From Neoceratodus forsteri (Eukaryota > Chordata > Ceratodontiformes > Ceratodontidae): 64,000 nucleotides of DNA. Position 1 is the first letter of the stretch, and every line of letters begins with the position of its first letter. Of this stretch, positions 1-11,301 are shown piece by piece. The stretch covers positions 98,859,501 through 98,923,500 of the forward strand of contig JADMNL010000028.1 of NCBI GenBank assembly GCA_016271365.2, read 5' to 3'. The notes beneath the pieces are model-generated. The model was not told the origin of the DNA. It did not search any database and worked only from the letters and a program-made list of their open reading frames with translations. The translations under genes were made by a program, and so were the position numbers.

Positions 1-130
1 AGTGTGGTTACTTGAGAACCATGTCTCGCTAATGGCTACTATGTCCAGTTTAGCCTCTGTCATTGTTGCCTGCAGGTCTGGGATCTTGTTTCCCAGAATG
101 CAGGCATCTGTGTGCATAATTTTCCATTGG
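1..130 (-). pseudogene. CR1-type LINE ORF2, start of endonuclease domain (runs off window)
   Basis: The minus strand reads NKIPDLQATM then AKLDIVAISETWF. This matches the first block of an APE-type endonuclease in CR1-group LINEs, where the usual form is (N)ARSLRNK...DIIGITETWL. The final E of ISETW is the metal-binding glutamate of the family. The piece lies just downstream, in the minus sense, of the esterase ORF1 at 327-1281, so the two are ORF2 and ORF1 of one element whose remainder lies left of the window. The family call is firm at clade-group level only; CR1 and L3 cannot be separated from so short a piece. Confidence 0.65.
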
Positions 131-326
131 CCAGATTTCAGTGTGTTAGTTGTTAGACGAGGTCCGGCATTTCCCCTGCGTGTCGTATGGGGAGCCAGAC
201 CTTTTTCCTTACTTGGTGATACAAATGAACTACAAACATCCTGAACTCCTGTTTGATCACAAGCTGAGGGGGGAGGGGTGTTCTTCCCATTTGATGTATC
301 GGATACTGCGCCCCTCTCCCTATTTG

Positions 327-1281
327 CTAGTTTAAATATTCTGCAAAGACGTGAAACTTCTGCCCCAATGCACTGACTCCCTCCTTAGTCAGATGCAGTC
401 CATCGAATTTAAAGAACTTTCGCTCCCAAACCTGTTGCCAGTTACCTACAAATCTGTGTCCTTTTTCATGGCACCAGCCCTTGAGCCACATGTTTAGCTC
501 CCCTCACTCCCCTTCTCTGACCTTCCGTCCATATTCCCCCCTCTCCCAGATGGGCAGAATCTCAGAGAAGGAGATGCCGGATGAAATGGATAACAGTTTG
601 TCCCCAGCCTGGTCAGGTGTTCCTTGGTCTCCACAACTGACCGACTGGTGAGATCATTAGTCCCTATGTGTCCCAGGACGTCAATGTTTTCTCCTGCTTC
701 CTGCATGATTTTAGCAATGCGGTCAGTGTCTCTCCATGTTGATGTACCTGGAAGACAGATGATCATTACCCCTGGCTGGAGGTAGGTATCAACTCCCTGA
801 ATCATGGAGTCTCCTATGATCAGAAGTGTTTTGGATTTCCTTTTTGCTTTTTTTGTTTTGGTCCCTGTTTTGGGCGAGTTTTGTTGTGCTAGCTCCTGTG
901 CTGCAGTGTCCTGCCCTGCATGTCCTCTGCCCCTTTGTTTAATTTCAGAGATTGAGGCAGATACCTGTTTGTAGTTTTTATATGGTTTGTGGAAGTGATA
1001 CATTGGAGAGCATTGAGTGATAGGGCACCCGATTTGCCCCTCTGAACCACCTGCCAACTACCCTCTGCAGTCAAGGTGCTTCAGTTGGATGTTGGGGAAA
1101 TGGCTGGAGGTTCTTATATTTCCTCCTGAATATGCAATTTGAGGCACGCAATCTCTGCCCATGCTGCCTGGAGCTGAGCCTTTAGATCTCCAATGGTCCA
1201 GCATGTAGTACAGTGACCTAAATCCTGTATAACTGCCCTTTTGAAAAGTGTCCCGCAGTGCCTGTAGTTAATAATATCCAT
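327..1281 (-). pseudogene. CR1-type LINE ORF1 with SGNH/GDSL esterase domain, frameshifted
   Basis: The likely start is the ATG at 1281, because it is followed by a cysteine-rich head (HCGTLFK...GHCTTCW) and a coiled-coil-like stretch. A second segment from 1057 reads LLIIGDSMIQG (GDS at 806-814) and GTNDL (about 652-669). A third segment reads FDGLHLTKEGV (390-404) and ends at the stop at 327. GDS, GxND and DxxH are blocks I, III and V of SGNH hydrolases. An esterase ORF1 is known in CR1-group retrotransposons, where its role in retrotransposition is not settled. The three segments lie in different frames, with a stop after the cysteine-rich head, so this copy is dead although all catalytic residues remain visible. 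ORF2 follows at 1-130. Confidence 0.75.
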
Positions 1282-1700
1282 TCCAGATGAGTTGCTGGAT
1301 TTATAACCTGGTCCGAGTAATTAGAAGGAGGAAAATGAAAGCAAAAGTTTGATTGTTTTGTTTTGTTTGTTTGTTGTTTGTTGAATTTTGTTGACCAGGT
1401 TTTGTTTGTTTGTTTTTGTATAACTTGTTATAACAAGTTAAATTACTTGTGCCCCTGTAAGTGAGGTCACTGTGTGGATACCCCTCTAATCCTCCCCTTC
1501 CTGCTTTGCTACAGAAAATTTCACAACTGTGCTACCCTATAAAAGGAGTGTAGCATGGGGTGGTTAGGGATGGGGGTAGGTGACTGGGCCCTTCCCCTGC
1601 TGAAAAAGAAGAACCACAGATGAAAGAAACAAGGAGGTAAGAGCAGAAACAATCAGCCATCAACAAATGCAATAGCCCTGAAAGCTTAGCCTAATGGTAG
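1282..1700. other. Probable 5' leader of the minus-strand LINE; TG-rich tract and palindrome
   Basis: This stretch lies upstream of the esterase ORF1 in the minus sense and has no reading frame of note. It holds TTTG/TTTGTTTG tracts (about 1,345-1,415) and a perfect 20-bp palindrome at 1,421-1,440, TAACTTGTTATAACAAGTTA. I see no further recognisable feature. Assignment as 5' leader is inference from position. Confidence 0.3.
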
Positions 1701-1990
1701 ATAAAACTGTAAAACCTGTAAGGCACCACCTGTAATAATTTCACAGAACCTATACCCTGCAAAAAACACTTTGCTACAGAGAAAAATAAAGCAGTAACAG
1801 AAGATATACCTTGCGAAAGACAATTTGAATCAGAGAAGATTATAGCAGTAATTTGTAAGCACAAAACAATAACAAACCTGTAGGCACACCCTGTAATAAT
1901 GCAGCAGAAAGTATACCCTGCAACAGCAATTCAAATCAGAGAACAATAAAGCAGTAAAATGTTAGCAAAAAAGTGACAAACCCTGTGAGA
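1700..1990. repeat. Diverged short direct repeats, A-rich
   Basis: Phrases such as CCTGTAATAAT, TATACCCTGCAA, AATCAGAGAA and AATAAAGCAGTAA recur in the same order at about 1,708-1,800, 1,801-1,860 and 1,861-1,960. This shows two full units and one partial unit of a diverged tandem repeat. The family is not recognised. Confidence 0.5.
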
Positions 1991-2169
1991 ACAAAAGAAA
2001 ATAGTAACACACAGTAAATCTGCCTAGCCAAAAGAAGCCTTAATCTTTTTCCTTGCTCTGATAATATTCTTTGCTCTATCCTTACAAGCAAACCTAGAAG
2101 AAAAGAGCTCAGGTGAAGCTAGGTGCCTTTGGCAGCAAACCTAGTCTTCCACCTCAAAAACACCAACTC

Positions 2170-2690
2170 TTCTTCATTTTTTGAGCATATAGTTAGCTGA
2201 AGCAATTATTGAAGGTGTTAATTATTTCCAGCTAGGTAGTGATATTACTTCCTCATAAAAAGTAGGTCCGATTCAACATTTAGATTTTTTCAAGAAGTTT
2301 ATATAGCTATACAAGATTTTGCAATTATTTATTTATTTTTTTTTGCATTGCGTGCTAGGGTGAGTTCCATTTTCTTTAGCCTTTTTGATGGCATTTTTAC
2401 ATATATGTTGATTTTGCATATATGTCACCCAGGTGGAATTATTTGTGTTTGTATAGTTATTATGGGATTTTTTTTTTATTATCAGTCTTTTAATTTTTGG
2501 AGTTAACAATTTTGGTTTGATTCCCTATATTTTTTTACCTTTGGAATAAACTTGTTGCTCACATCTAATATGATTCCTTTCAATATTTGCCACTTTTCTT
2601 CAACTGGGTTTTTGATGAATCGAGCATCCCAATCTATCATGCTTCGGGAGTTGTTAATGTTTTTTTATATCTGCTTTTGAATACTAGTAG
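2170..2690 (-). pseudogene. LINE ORF2 fragment, linker between endonuclease and reverse transcriptase
   Basis: The minus strand around 2,480-2,660 reads IDWDARFIKNPVEEKW then VSNKFIPK. Further along come STWVTYMQ and AIKKAKENGTH. These match the linker between the APE endonuclease and reverse transcriptase of CR1-group LINEs (W...F...I....KFIP, then ...AIKKAK). Stops and frame changes occur throughout. A CORE-type SINE abuts its 5' side at 2,692. Confidence 0.5.
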
Positions 2691-2691
2691 A

Positions 2692-2925
2692 CTTGTTTAT
2701 TTTTATTTATTTTAGTCTTTGGTAACCAGGTAAGGCCTACTAGGTACAAGTTCCTGTTTATAGGGGTGAGCTGGGAGCACTGAGGAGGTTAAGTGACTTG
2801 CTCAGAGTCACACAGTATGCAAGTAGAGGCTGTTGGAGTGGGACTCAAACCCAGGTCTGCTGGATGTACCAAGTTCAATCATAGCTCGTTACTCTAACCT
2901 CTAGGCTATACTGCAAGCTCCCAGT
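2692..2925 (-). mobile_element. CORE/MIR-type tRNA-derived SINE
   Basis: In minus orientation a tRNA-like head carries a B box at 2,840-2,852 (GGGTTTGAGTCCC) and an A-box-like stretch. It is followed by CTGTGTGACTCTGAGCAAG and TCACTTAACCTCC, the core shared with MIR/CORE-SINEs. The 3' end is an A/T-rich AAATAAAAATAAA tail at about 2,693-2,706. The copies at 12,903 and 58,253 belong to the same family. Confidence 0.8.
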
Positions 2926-2989
2926 TATACCACAAGTGAAGGAGTGTTTTGTTATGATGTCATACAGACTACACTTGAGTGGTGATGAT

Positions 2990-3546
2990 GAAAGGAGGGT
3001 ATTGAAACCTAAACTGGGGGAATACTTAGCAAACAATGAGAATCTAAACTAGAAGAGGTGGTGGCAGGAGTCAGGCAGAATCCACAGGAAGGGAAGCTGA
3101 ACAAGCTTACCCCCCATACCAGCAGCAAGGGACTTAGGGGGAGGTCAGGATGGGATGCTAGAAAGGGAGAGCAAGTAGGGGAAAAGGGGGGAAGGAAGCA
3201 GGGTAGAGGGTGGTAACGTTAGGAGTTGAAAGAACAAAACAGCAGAGTTACAGGCTCTCATGGCAGATGGGGAGGTGGACATGGCGGCCATCACTGAGAC
3301 ATGGGCCACCAAGTACAATGACTGGGACCTGGCAGTACCAGGGTATGGGATATTTCAGAGGGACAGGGTAAAAGGGAAAGGAGGGGGGTGACACTGTATG
3401 TGAGGGAAGGACTAAAGTGTGTCATAGAGGAAGGGGAAGAGGGCAGCATGCAATCATTATGGGTGCAGCTCCAGGACTCCGAAAATAGGACCCTCAGGTT
3501 GGGAGTGGTGTACAGGCCACCCTCTCAGACTGAGGAGTTAGACAGG
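2990..3546 (+). pseudogene. CR1 LINE ORF2 endonuclease, first part (before LTR-like insert)
   Basis: The frame reads VDMAAITETWATKYNDW, then GGVTLYVREGLKCV, then LRLGVVYRPPSQTEELDR, stopping exactly where TGTAACCCCC begins at 3,547. ITETW, the GG(V/G) loop and YRPP are standard blocks of the CR1 APE-type endonuclease, which nicks target DNA for reverse transcription. A frameshift lies near 3,388, where the track of GG residues begins. The remaining endonuclease resumes after 5,778 in a compatible order (KELAGQIK...GDFNLQGVDW), showing that this is one gene interrupted by a later insertion. Confidence 0.85.
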
Positions 3547-5778
3547 TGTAACCCCCCTACAAATGGGGATCACTAAAAAGCCTTCCTTGGGTGAGCCTAA
3601 ATGCTCTCCGCCTGGCTGGTGTCCTGTTTTTCAGCCGATTTAAAAAATAATTTAGTGAGAGTGCATAATGCCTCCATGTACTGTCACTTTAAGAGCTGCC
3701 AAACTGCAGTAGAATTAATTTGAACTGGGGGACTGTGTGTTTCCCTGCTCGAGTCCCGCCTGGGCCACTGAGCAGATCGCTCCGTTTCTGCAGTCGCTAT
3801 ATGCGCAAGGGGAGCCCTTTCAAAAGATGTAACTATCTGCTGGTAATTTGTTAGAGTGATAATGACAGTACAGTTTGTCTAACCTGTCTTTCTTGCAGTT
3901 GGGACTCTGTGTGTTTTGCCCCTCCATTTCAGATCTGAATTGCTAAAGAAGTCCAATCAATGGGGAGGGGTTCCTTAAAATGGAGCCTGCTGGCAAATCA
4001 GAACTTGGACTCTCAAATGGAGCCAGCCACAAGGGGCTTGTATGAAGAGAGCATCTGGGAAATGTAGTTTGGATTGTGGCACCTTTTTTCACCAATAGAG
4101 GGAGCCTGTTGTGACTGACAAGGAGACTCAGCCAATGGAAACCGTGTGGATTTGGGGGAAATGTCCAGACTGGCTGCTGAGAGAATCAGTCTGAGGATGG
4201 AGCTGGAAGAGTGAACAGCTTGTGGGGCTGCGCAGGAACCGTGCAGGAGGCCTGAAAAAGGCCTGTCTGTCGTCAGTTCTCCTGGAGGGAGAGAAAAGGA
4301 CTGTGTTTTCTTGGACCAAGTATCCGAATTTTGCGAGAAAAAGGAAAGCCGTTGTAGTGGCCTATATCATGGGCAAACCAAGTGTGGAGAAGAGATTCTG
4401 AAGAGGAACCTTGATTCTCGGATAGCGACTCCGAAGAGGAAGCAAATGCTGAAGTGCCCTAAGGTTTGGGGCAGAAGAGAACCGTTTTGAAGTTGGAAAC
4501 TGAGGGGGAAACCGCCCCGAGTGTTCATGCAGCTGTAGTGCACAGTTGTTCGTGCGGAAAGCGCGTGTGAGGCCACAAAGTTGGCCTGCAGCCGTTAGTA
4601 AGCGTTGTTCAGACTGAATCTGAGCTGTCAGAGTGAAAGAAGAAGCTGAAGTCATTTGGGGACCAGACTTAACCTGAAGAAGACTGAAAGTGTGCAGAAC
4701 TGCAATCGGCCTGTCAGGACTCTGTGGTCTGGTACAGTAAGTGGCCTTTACATATAAATGTGTGTAGTGCTTGTGGAGACTGAGATTTGAGGAATTCCCC
4801 ATGTTGTGAACTGTGTACTGTGCTGGGAGTGTGATTCCCTAGCAGGGTTTGAACTGAATCCGAGTTTGAGTCATATAAGAATGCCTCGGTAGCCAGGCTC
4901 AATCTCCTGAAGTGACCAGCTGCTTACCTGGTAGTGTTCTGTGTACATATAAAATGTGCAGTGAGCTGGAAGTCATAGCCAGCATCACTTGGACTGCATC
5001 TGCCTGCATTGAGTGCAAGTGAGCCCTGCCACAAGGGCTGGGCCAGCTATTCTGTTTCTCCTGGCAATCCGGGACAATTTGCATCCCATCCAGTTTTCAG
5101 CATCAAGTTTGTGAGTACAAATCAGAGTAGCTCCCTGCCATCTGTTATCCAATTGCAAGTGTTTCAAGTGATTTCTTTTCCTTTCTTTCTTCATGAACTG
5201 AGCCATCTGGCTCTGGATTACAATTGGGTATTGTGCAAGTGTTTTCCATCACAGGGCCCCAACCAGCTGCACCGATCCCGGCTAGCCCCCCAGCCTGGGT
5301 ACCCAGTGAAAGTGAGATTTTGGGACTCTTGAGTATGTGCACAGTACTGTGATTATTAATGTGTCTAATCTAATTAACCTGATTTCCCCCTGTCCTTGTT
5401 ACAGTTCCTTAAATAAATCAGATCTGTTTGTTCCAGCAAAGTTAAATTGACTGTGGTGTTCGTTTATGTTAAAGTATTGTACTGTGGCTATCGTATTGCA
5501 TCGTCTTGTTTTACAGGGGGTCCCCAGAATCAAGCTGACTGAACCAGTACTGGGGGTAAGTGTAAATAGTGAAGATACTCATGGTGTATTGTGTGGGCCA
5601 CTAGTAGGAATAAAAGGGTGTCTCAGTGTCCCAGAGGACTGTGAACAAGTTAGTCGAACTACTGTAAACCCTGACCTCTGGGTAGAGGCACCCGCCATAG
5701 AACCTAGGCCCCTCAACCTGTTAGCAGTTAGGCAGGCAGAGGTAGTAGCCCTTGGGATAGCACCACCTGGGGGTTACA
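3547..5778 (+). mobile_element. LTR-like element (probable solo LTR), inserted in CR1 ORF2
   Basis: The left end is TGTAACCCCC and the right end is its exact reverse complement GGGGGTTACA, a perfect 10-bp terminal inverted repeat of the TG...CA form used by LTRs. A polyadenylation signal AATAAA lies at 5,412-5,417, about 360 bp before the right end, as expected for R-U5. The element sits inside the CR1 endonuclease gene: YRPPSQTEELDR is on the left and KELAGQIKMTYGRG on the right. The same left end and next ~280 bp recur at 63,720-64,000, which fixes the boundary. No convincing target duplication is visible (ACAGG against CAAGG). No gag or pol is present. A non-autonomous DNA transposon is a possible alternative. 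Confidence 0.6.
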
Positions 5779-8250
5779 CAAGGAATTAGCAGGACAGATT
5801 AAAATGACCTATGGGAGGGGCAGCACAGTGATTGTGGGGGACTTCAACCTGCAGGGAGTAGATTGGGGTACCCTATCCACCACAAATAGGAGGGAGCAGG
5901 TACTTCAGGATGCCTTCCAGGACAGCTTCCTGTTGCAGATGGTCAATGAGCCAACCAGGCTAGGGAACACCCTAGACCTCATGCTGGCAAACAGTGAGTT
6001 TGTGAGGGAGCTGGGGGTGGAAGAACTGCTGGTGGAAAGTGACCACCACTCGGTGTGGATCACGATAAACATGGGGACAGGGGAGTAGGAATGGGCACAA
6101 GGGTGTTAGACTTCAGGAGGGCCGACTTCAGAAGGATGAGGGAAATAGTAGGTATCTGGCCAGGATCCATCCAAATATGGACACTAACCAGAAGTGGAAG
6201 GTCATTAAACTGGGAATTGAGGAGGCAACCACAACAAGTACAAGGGCCCAGAGTAAGAGGGCTAGGGCCGAGAAGCCTAGCTGGATGAGCAGGGGGGGTC
6301 ATGGAAAAAGTAAGGAAGAAGGTACAAAAAAACAGGGAGAGGGGAGGACAGGGAGAAATACCTGAAGGAATTGGGGGAGGTGACAAGGGCAGTCAGGGCA
6401 GCCAAGGCATCCAGGGAACTCAGGCTAGCACAGGGCATCAAAGAGGGGGAGAAAGACTTCTTCAGGTACATCAGGGAGAAAAGGAGTTGTAAGGACCAGA
6501 TAGTAAGGATTAAGAGGATGGGGTGGGTAGCAACATGGAGCAGAACCAGCAGAAGCATTAAAAAAGTACTTCTGCTTAGTATTTACTAAAGAGAAAGGGG
6601 GAGCTTTACTCAAGGGGGGGTGAGAGGGTTGGCACAGGGGAGAGGAGGTGACAGATGGGGAAATCCCAGTGGGCAGGGTACTGGAGTACTTGAGAGCATT
6701 GAGGTGGACAAGGCACCTGGGCCAGATGGTATACACCCAAATGGTGCTAAAGGAGCTGGTAGGAGTCCTGGCAGAACCCTTGGCAGACCTGTTCAATGCC
6801 TCCCTGGACTCAAGGAGTGTACCTCAGGACTGGAGGATGGCGCACGTGATACCCCTCCACAAGAGTGGCCCCAAGGATGAGCCAGGAAACTATAAAACGG
6901 TAAGCCTCACATCCATCATGGGAATGCTGATGAAGACAATCCTGAAGGAGAGGCTGGTTTCGCGCCCCCAGACGTTAATGAGCTGCAGAACAGCAGACAG
7001 CATGGGTTTGTCTCAGGCAGATACTATGACTGGGTAACCAGGCAATTAGACAGGGGCCATGCAGTGGATGTCCTGTACCTGGACTTCAGTACGGCATTCG
7101 ATTCGGCACCGCATGGGAGGCTAGAAAGTAAGCTGGGAGGCACAGGGGTGGGAGTGAAGATGGTGGGATGGGTGGTGAACTGGTTGCAAGGGAGACAGCA
7201 GAGGGTGGTGGTGGGAGGGGAGCTCTCATCTCTCAGGGCAGTGACAAGTGGGGGTGCCACAGGGCTCTGTACTGGGGCTGGTGTTGTTTGAAATCTTCAT
7301 AGTAGACATCTCAATAGGCATCAAGAGCAAGATCAGTCTGTTTGCAGATGACACCAAGATGAGAGCAGTAGTGGAGACTTAGAAGGGTGGCAAGGGTTGC
7401 AAGATGATCTGGCAAAGTTGGAGGCCTGGATGGACACTTGGCAGCTTGGGTTCAATGCCAAGAAATGCAAGGTGCTACATTCTGGCACAAAAAAACCCAA
7501 GCAGGAGTTACCAGCTAGGGGGACTCAACTAGCCAAGATGGAAGAGGAGAAGGATCTGGGGGTGATTATAACGGCAGCAAAGAACAACTCAGCACACTGT
7601 AGAAAGGCAGCTGCAAAGGCCAACAGGATGTTGGGTTGTATTGCCAGAGGCACATCCTCCAGGAGGGGGAAGGTGATCCTGCCACTATACAGGTTACTGG
7701 TTAGTCCACACCTGGAGTACTGCATGCAGTTCTGGTGTCTGTACCTGAATAAGGACATTAGGTCACTGGAGGGGGTGCAGCGCAGGGAAACAAAAATGAT
7801 CCAGGGGCTAGGGGACTTACCCTATGACAGCAGGCTGAGAGAGTTGAACATGTACTCCCTGGAGGAGCGGAGGGATGGGGGACATGATTGAAACCTTCAA
7901 GTACATGCAGGGAATAAATAAGATGGGAACGAGGGGCTTTTCAAATTAAGGAGGGGGAGGGACACTCGTGGTCACGATCTGAGATTGAAAGGAGGAAGTT
8001 CAGTAGGAAATGAGGAGACACTTTTTAATGGAGAGGGTGGTGTCTGGGTGGAATGCATTGCCACAGGAAGTGGTATCCTGTAGAACAGTGGGATGCTTCA
8101 AAAGGGGATAGGACAGGGTAGGGAAGGTCTCTGAAGGAGAGGGTGGAGGGCAGCTGCAGTATAAGGTTTGCTAGCTGCACAATCAAGCAGACTTGATAGA
8201 CCATAAGGCCTTTATCTGCTGGCAATTTCATATGTTCATATGTTCATACT
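5779..8250 (+). pseudogene. CR1 LINE ORF2 remainder (endonuclease end, reverse transcriptase) and 3' end
   Basis: After the insert the frame gives STVIVGDFNLQGVDWGTL, EPTRLGNTLDLML and ESDHHSVW, the last blocks of the endonuclease with the catalytic SDHH. Reverse transcriptase blocks follow in several frames: KAPGPDGIHP (about 6,708), VPQDWRMAHVIPLHKSG, VLYLDFSTAFDS (about 7,070), SLFADDTK (FADD at 7,341-7,352), then the CR1 tail AKKCKVLHSG, ANRMLGC, HLEYCMQFW and VQRRETKMIQG. At least four frameshifts are present. The element ends with the CR1 3' hallmark at 8,160-8,250 (AGACTTGATAGACCATAAGG ... CATATGTTCATATGTT). Together with 2,990-3,546 it is a nearly complete ORF2. Confidence 0.9.
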
Positions 8251-8573
8251 GAGCAGTATTATGGTCTCTGTTGCCTAGTGGAGCATTCATTTGGCTGTTT
8301 TGAAACAGGATGTTTTCTGTGGAGAGAATTAAATCTAAAATTCTGTCTCCCTTGGTCGGGGTATCAACATGTTGAAGCAGCCTAAGTTGATCAGCTACGT
8401 CAACCAAGCATTTGCCCGTCTTAGTAACAGCTGTTCTTGTTCCCCAGCCAGTCCATATCACCCAAATTAATGTTTCCTAAAATTATAGCATCCCCTCTTC
8501 AGATGCAATTTTGAATTCTGTTAGCATGCTGTTGTTGTTTCTAGAAGGAGTAACTGGTGGCCTGTAACATCCT
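8251..8573 (-). pseudogene. LINE endonuclease, C-terminal half (split by L2 insert)
   Basis: The minus strand reads CYRPPVTPSRNNNSM, LGNINLGDMDW, then LLQHVDTPTKGDRILDLIL and GNRDHN. These are the YRPP, GDFNL, ILDL and SDHN blocks of a CR1-group APE endonuclease. The N-terminal half lies on the far side of the L2 at 11,302-11,645. Joining the flanks restores a continuous reading (SLIIVV then CYRPP), so both are one gene. Confidence 0.75.
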
Positions 8574-11301
8574 GGGGCGAAGGGACAAAAATTTTGGGAC
8601 AATATAAAAAACCTCACCGGTAAGCCCAATACCCCTTCCTTCTATGTTAAACATTAATGGTACTATCACTCAGGACCATCAGCTCATTGCTGACGCCTTT
8701 AACGCCGCTTTCATGGACATTAATGGTGTCTCCCCCCCCCCAGACTACTTCTCCAACTCACCTTTAGCTGATGGCGCCCTACATACCTTGGGTCCACACA
8801 ACACCAACCCCCCTCCCCGTTTCAAGACTGTCTTAAAGAAGGAAGCCAGCACATACCTGGACCGTGTCATGGGTAAGTCCAGACACAGCAGTGACTCCCT
8901 GAACGTCAAACTTCTACACCTAGCTCTTGGTGCAGTCCTACACCCCCTCACTATGTTACTAAACCGGTCCCTCTGCTTTGGGCAATTCCTCCAACAATAG
9001 AAGGCTGCTGTGGTAATGCCAGTCCACAAAAGTGGTGACAGGGCCTCCCATAGCAACTACCACCCAATATCCATCCTCCCTCCTCTCTCAAAAGCCCTCA
9101 AGAGTATCGTCTCTGATCAATTATCAGACTATCTGCCAAAATACAACCTCCAATGCCAACAACAACATCCCGGGTTCAGGAAAGTACACAGCACCACCTC
9201 CGCCCTCCTTGAATTTACTGATTATATACACATAACTCTAGATCATGGTCACCTTGTTGGGTCTGTGTACATAGACCTAACAAAAGCATTTGACATGGTC
9301 AGTCACGCCCTCCTACTTGTTGCACTCCCTACTACTGACGTCGCACATGAAGCAGCTTCCTGGTTCTCGATCTCTGTGGGAGGTCACAATATGTCAAAAT
9401 CTGGGATACCCTCTCCTCTAGCCACCCCATCTGCTCGGGAGTCCCTCAAGGGTCAATTCTTGGTCCTCTCCTATTCAGCCTTTTTCTCAACACCCTTCCC
9501 CTATCCTGCTCCAGCAACTTGTTTCTCTATGCGGATGATGCTGTCATATACTCAAGTCACTCCGACCTCATTCCCCTCGAGTGAGCCCTCCAAAAATGTT
9601 TTACAGAAGTTGAATCTTGGTTCTCTGATCACAAACTCATAATTAATTATAAAAAGACCAAGGCCATGATATTTGCCACCTCCCAAAATAAGCACAAGGG
9701 GTATGTCTCAACATCTACAATAATCACTGCCAACCGTTGGAACAAGTCAGCAGCTTCAAGTACCTTGGAGTCATCCTTGACTGCTCCTTGTCATTTCAGG
9801 AGCACATCAACTTGGTTTGCAAGGCAGTGAATATTAGGATTGGGTTACTCTACAGACATAGGCACTGTATGACTCCCAAAGCCCTCCGACTGGCAGTAGC
9901 TAGTTCAATCCTTCCCATCATCAACTATGGAATAGTTATCCATGGCTCTGCCACCGATGCTGTACTTGATAGATACAAGGTTACCCTCAATAAAGCATGT
10001 CGCCTAGTAACCAGTGCCCACAGACTCACCCACACATGCGACCTTTACTCGCACTCTAACTGGCTAAACTTTAAAGGTAGGCTCACCTATCAGTCCTGCC
10101 TGCTAGCTAAGAAAATCACCCTCAGCCTCACCTCTCCGTCCTCACAATCACTCCTCACATGTGCAGTCACTCCCAGGTATATGACAAGTGCCACCAAAGC
10201 GCCCTACAATGTCCCACTTTGTAGAACATCCCAGTGCCAGCGGGCATTCATGCACAGGGCTCCAGTATGGTTAAATAGCTTGCCAACAGAAGTCTTGGCC
10301 GAACAGAAGTTGGGTCCCTTTAAATATTTGTTTAGGCAGCCCGTCCTATCCTGTAGCTCCTGTGGCTGCACTTAGCCTACAGCTTGCCCACACCCCTCCC
10401 CACCTATTTCATGCCCTGTCCCCCATATCTTGGTCTGCTTAGACTGTCAACTGCTATTTTTTGATTCAGTTACTTGGATTTGTCTGTCTGTGCCACTGAT
10501 GACTATGTCTCCTTAGACTGTTACCTACTATCCCGGTTTATTTTGGATTTGTTTTTATTGCCTGTACTTGCCTCCACGGATCCGTAGCTCTCCTACCATT
10601 GATTACATTGTAGTTTAACACTGTTTTATTCTAACTTAACACCTGTAATGTACTTGATTCCTGACGGCAGGAGATACTGCTATTTATTGTCTCCTCACTT
10701 TCCTCACTATTTTTGTATCTGTCACCCAATACTTACTGTTGGTATGCCATCCTAACAGCAACATTTCTACGGTGACATGCATCAATATCAACAACAGTGC
10801 CATGCCGCTATAGAAGTGCCACTGGAAGGGGGCAACCACTTCCCCCGTCCTGCACCCCCTCCCCGAAATAACTTCGACCTGGAGTTAGAATCCTTTAGTT
10901 CGAGGGGTGCAGGGGTGAAGCCTCATGTGAGGGGGTTGGGGAGTAGCTTCCATGTAAAAAATAGATCAAAATCGTGTGGCTCCATGCCAACTGCAACTTG
11001 CGGTTGACATGCAGCCCGTCGCTGTAATGCCGGTCGTGATCTTTTTTGTCGCACCAGCATGGTAGAGCCCTTACTGTTGCTGTTTACTGTTATATTTTGT
11101 AATATGCTCTGTAACTTGTGATCTGTATTCTCTGATGTGGAGCCTTTGTAAACAAGTCCCTGACTCAAAGGTATTGTAATTCTGAGAAATAAATAAATAA
11201 AACGTGACGTGGAACCTTTGTAAAAGAGCCTTGGCTCAAAGGTAGTTGTAATCCTAGACTCTAATAAATAAAATAAATAACATAAAATAAAATAAAAAAT
11301 A
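8574..11301 (+). mobile_element. L2-clade LINE, 5'-truncated, inserted in a LINE endonuclease
   Basis: The element starts at CCTGGGGCG and ends in an AATAAA-rich tail. The tetranucleotide ACAT flanks both ends as a short target duplication. Reverse transcriptase blocks read VVMPVHKSGDRASHSNYHP, VHSTTSALLEF, VYIDLTKAFDMVSHALLL (about 9,260) and YADD (9,528-9,539), then VSSFKYLGVILDCSLSFQEH (about 9,745) and a C-terminal domain to 10,375. This order and the C-terminal LGVILD block fit the L2 clade. Several frameshifts and stops make it inactive. The 3' untranslated region holds two tandem copies of the terminal hairpin unit (11,135-11,203 and 11,204-11,300). Confidence 0.85.

Noticed and set aside
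5466..5789. A 107-codon frame at the right end of the LTR-like element as a gag fragment
   Set aside because: No gag motif; it overlaps the poly(A) signal region and crosses the element boundary into CR1 sequence.
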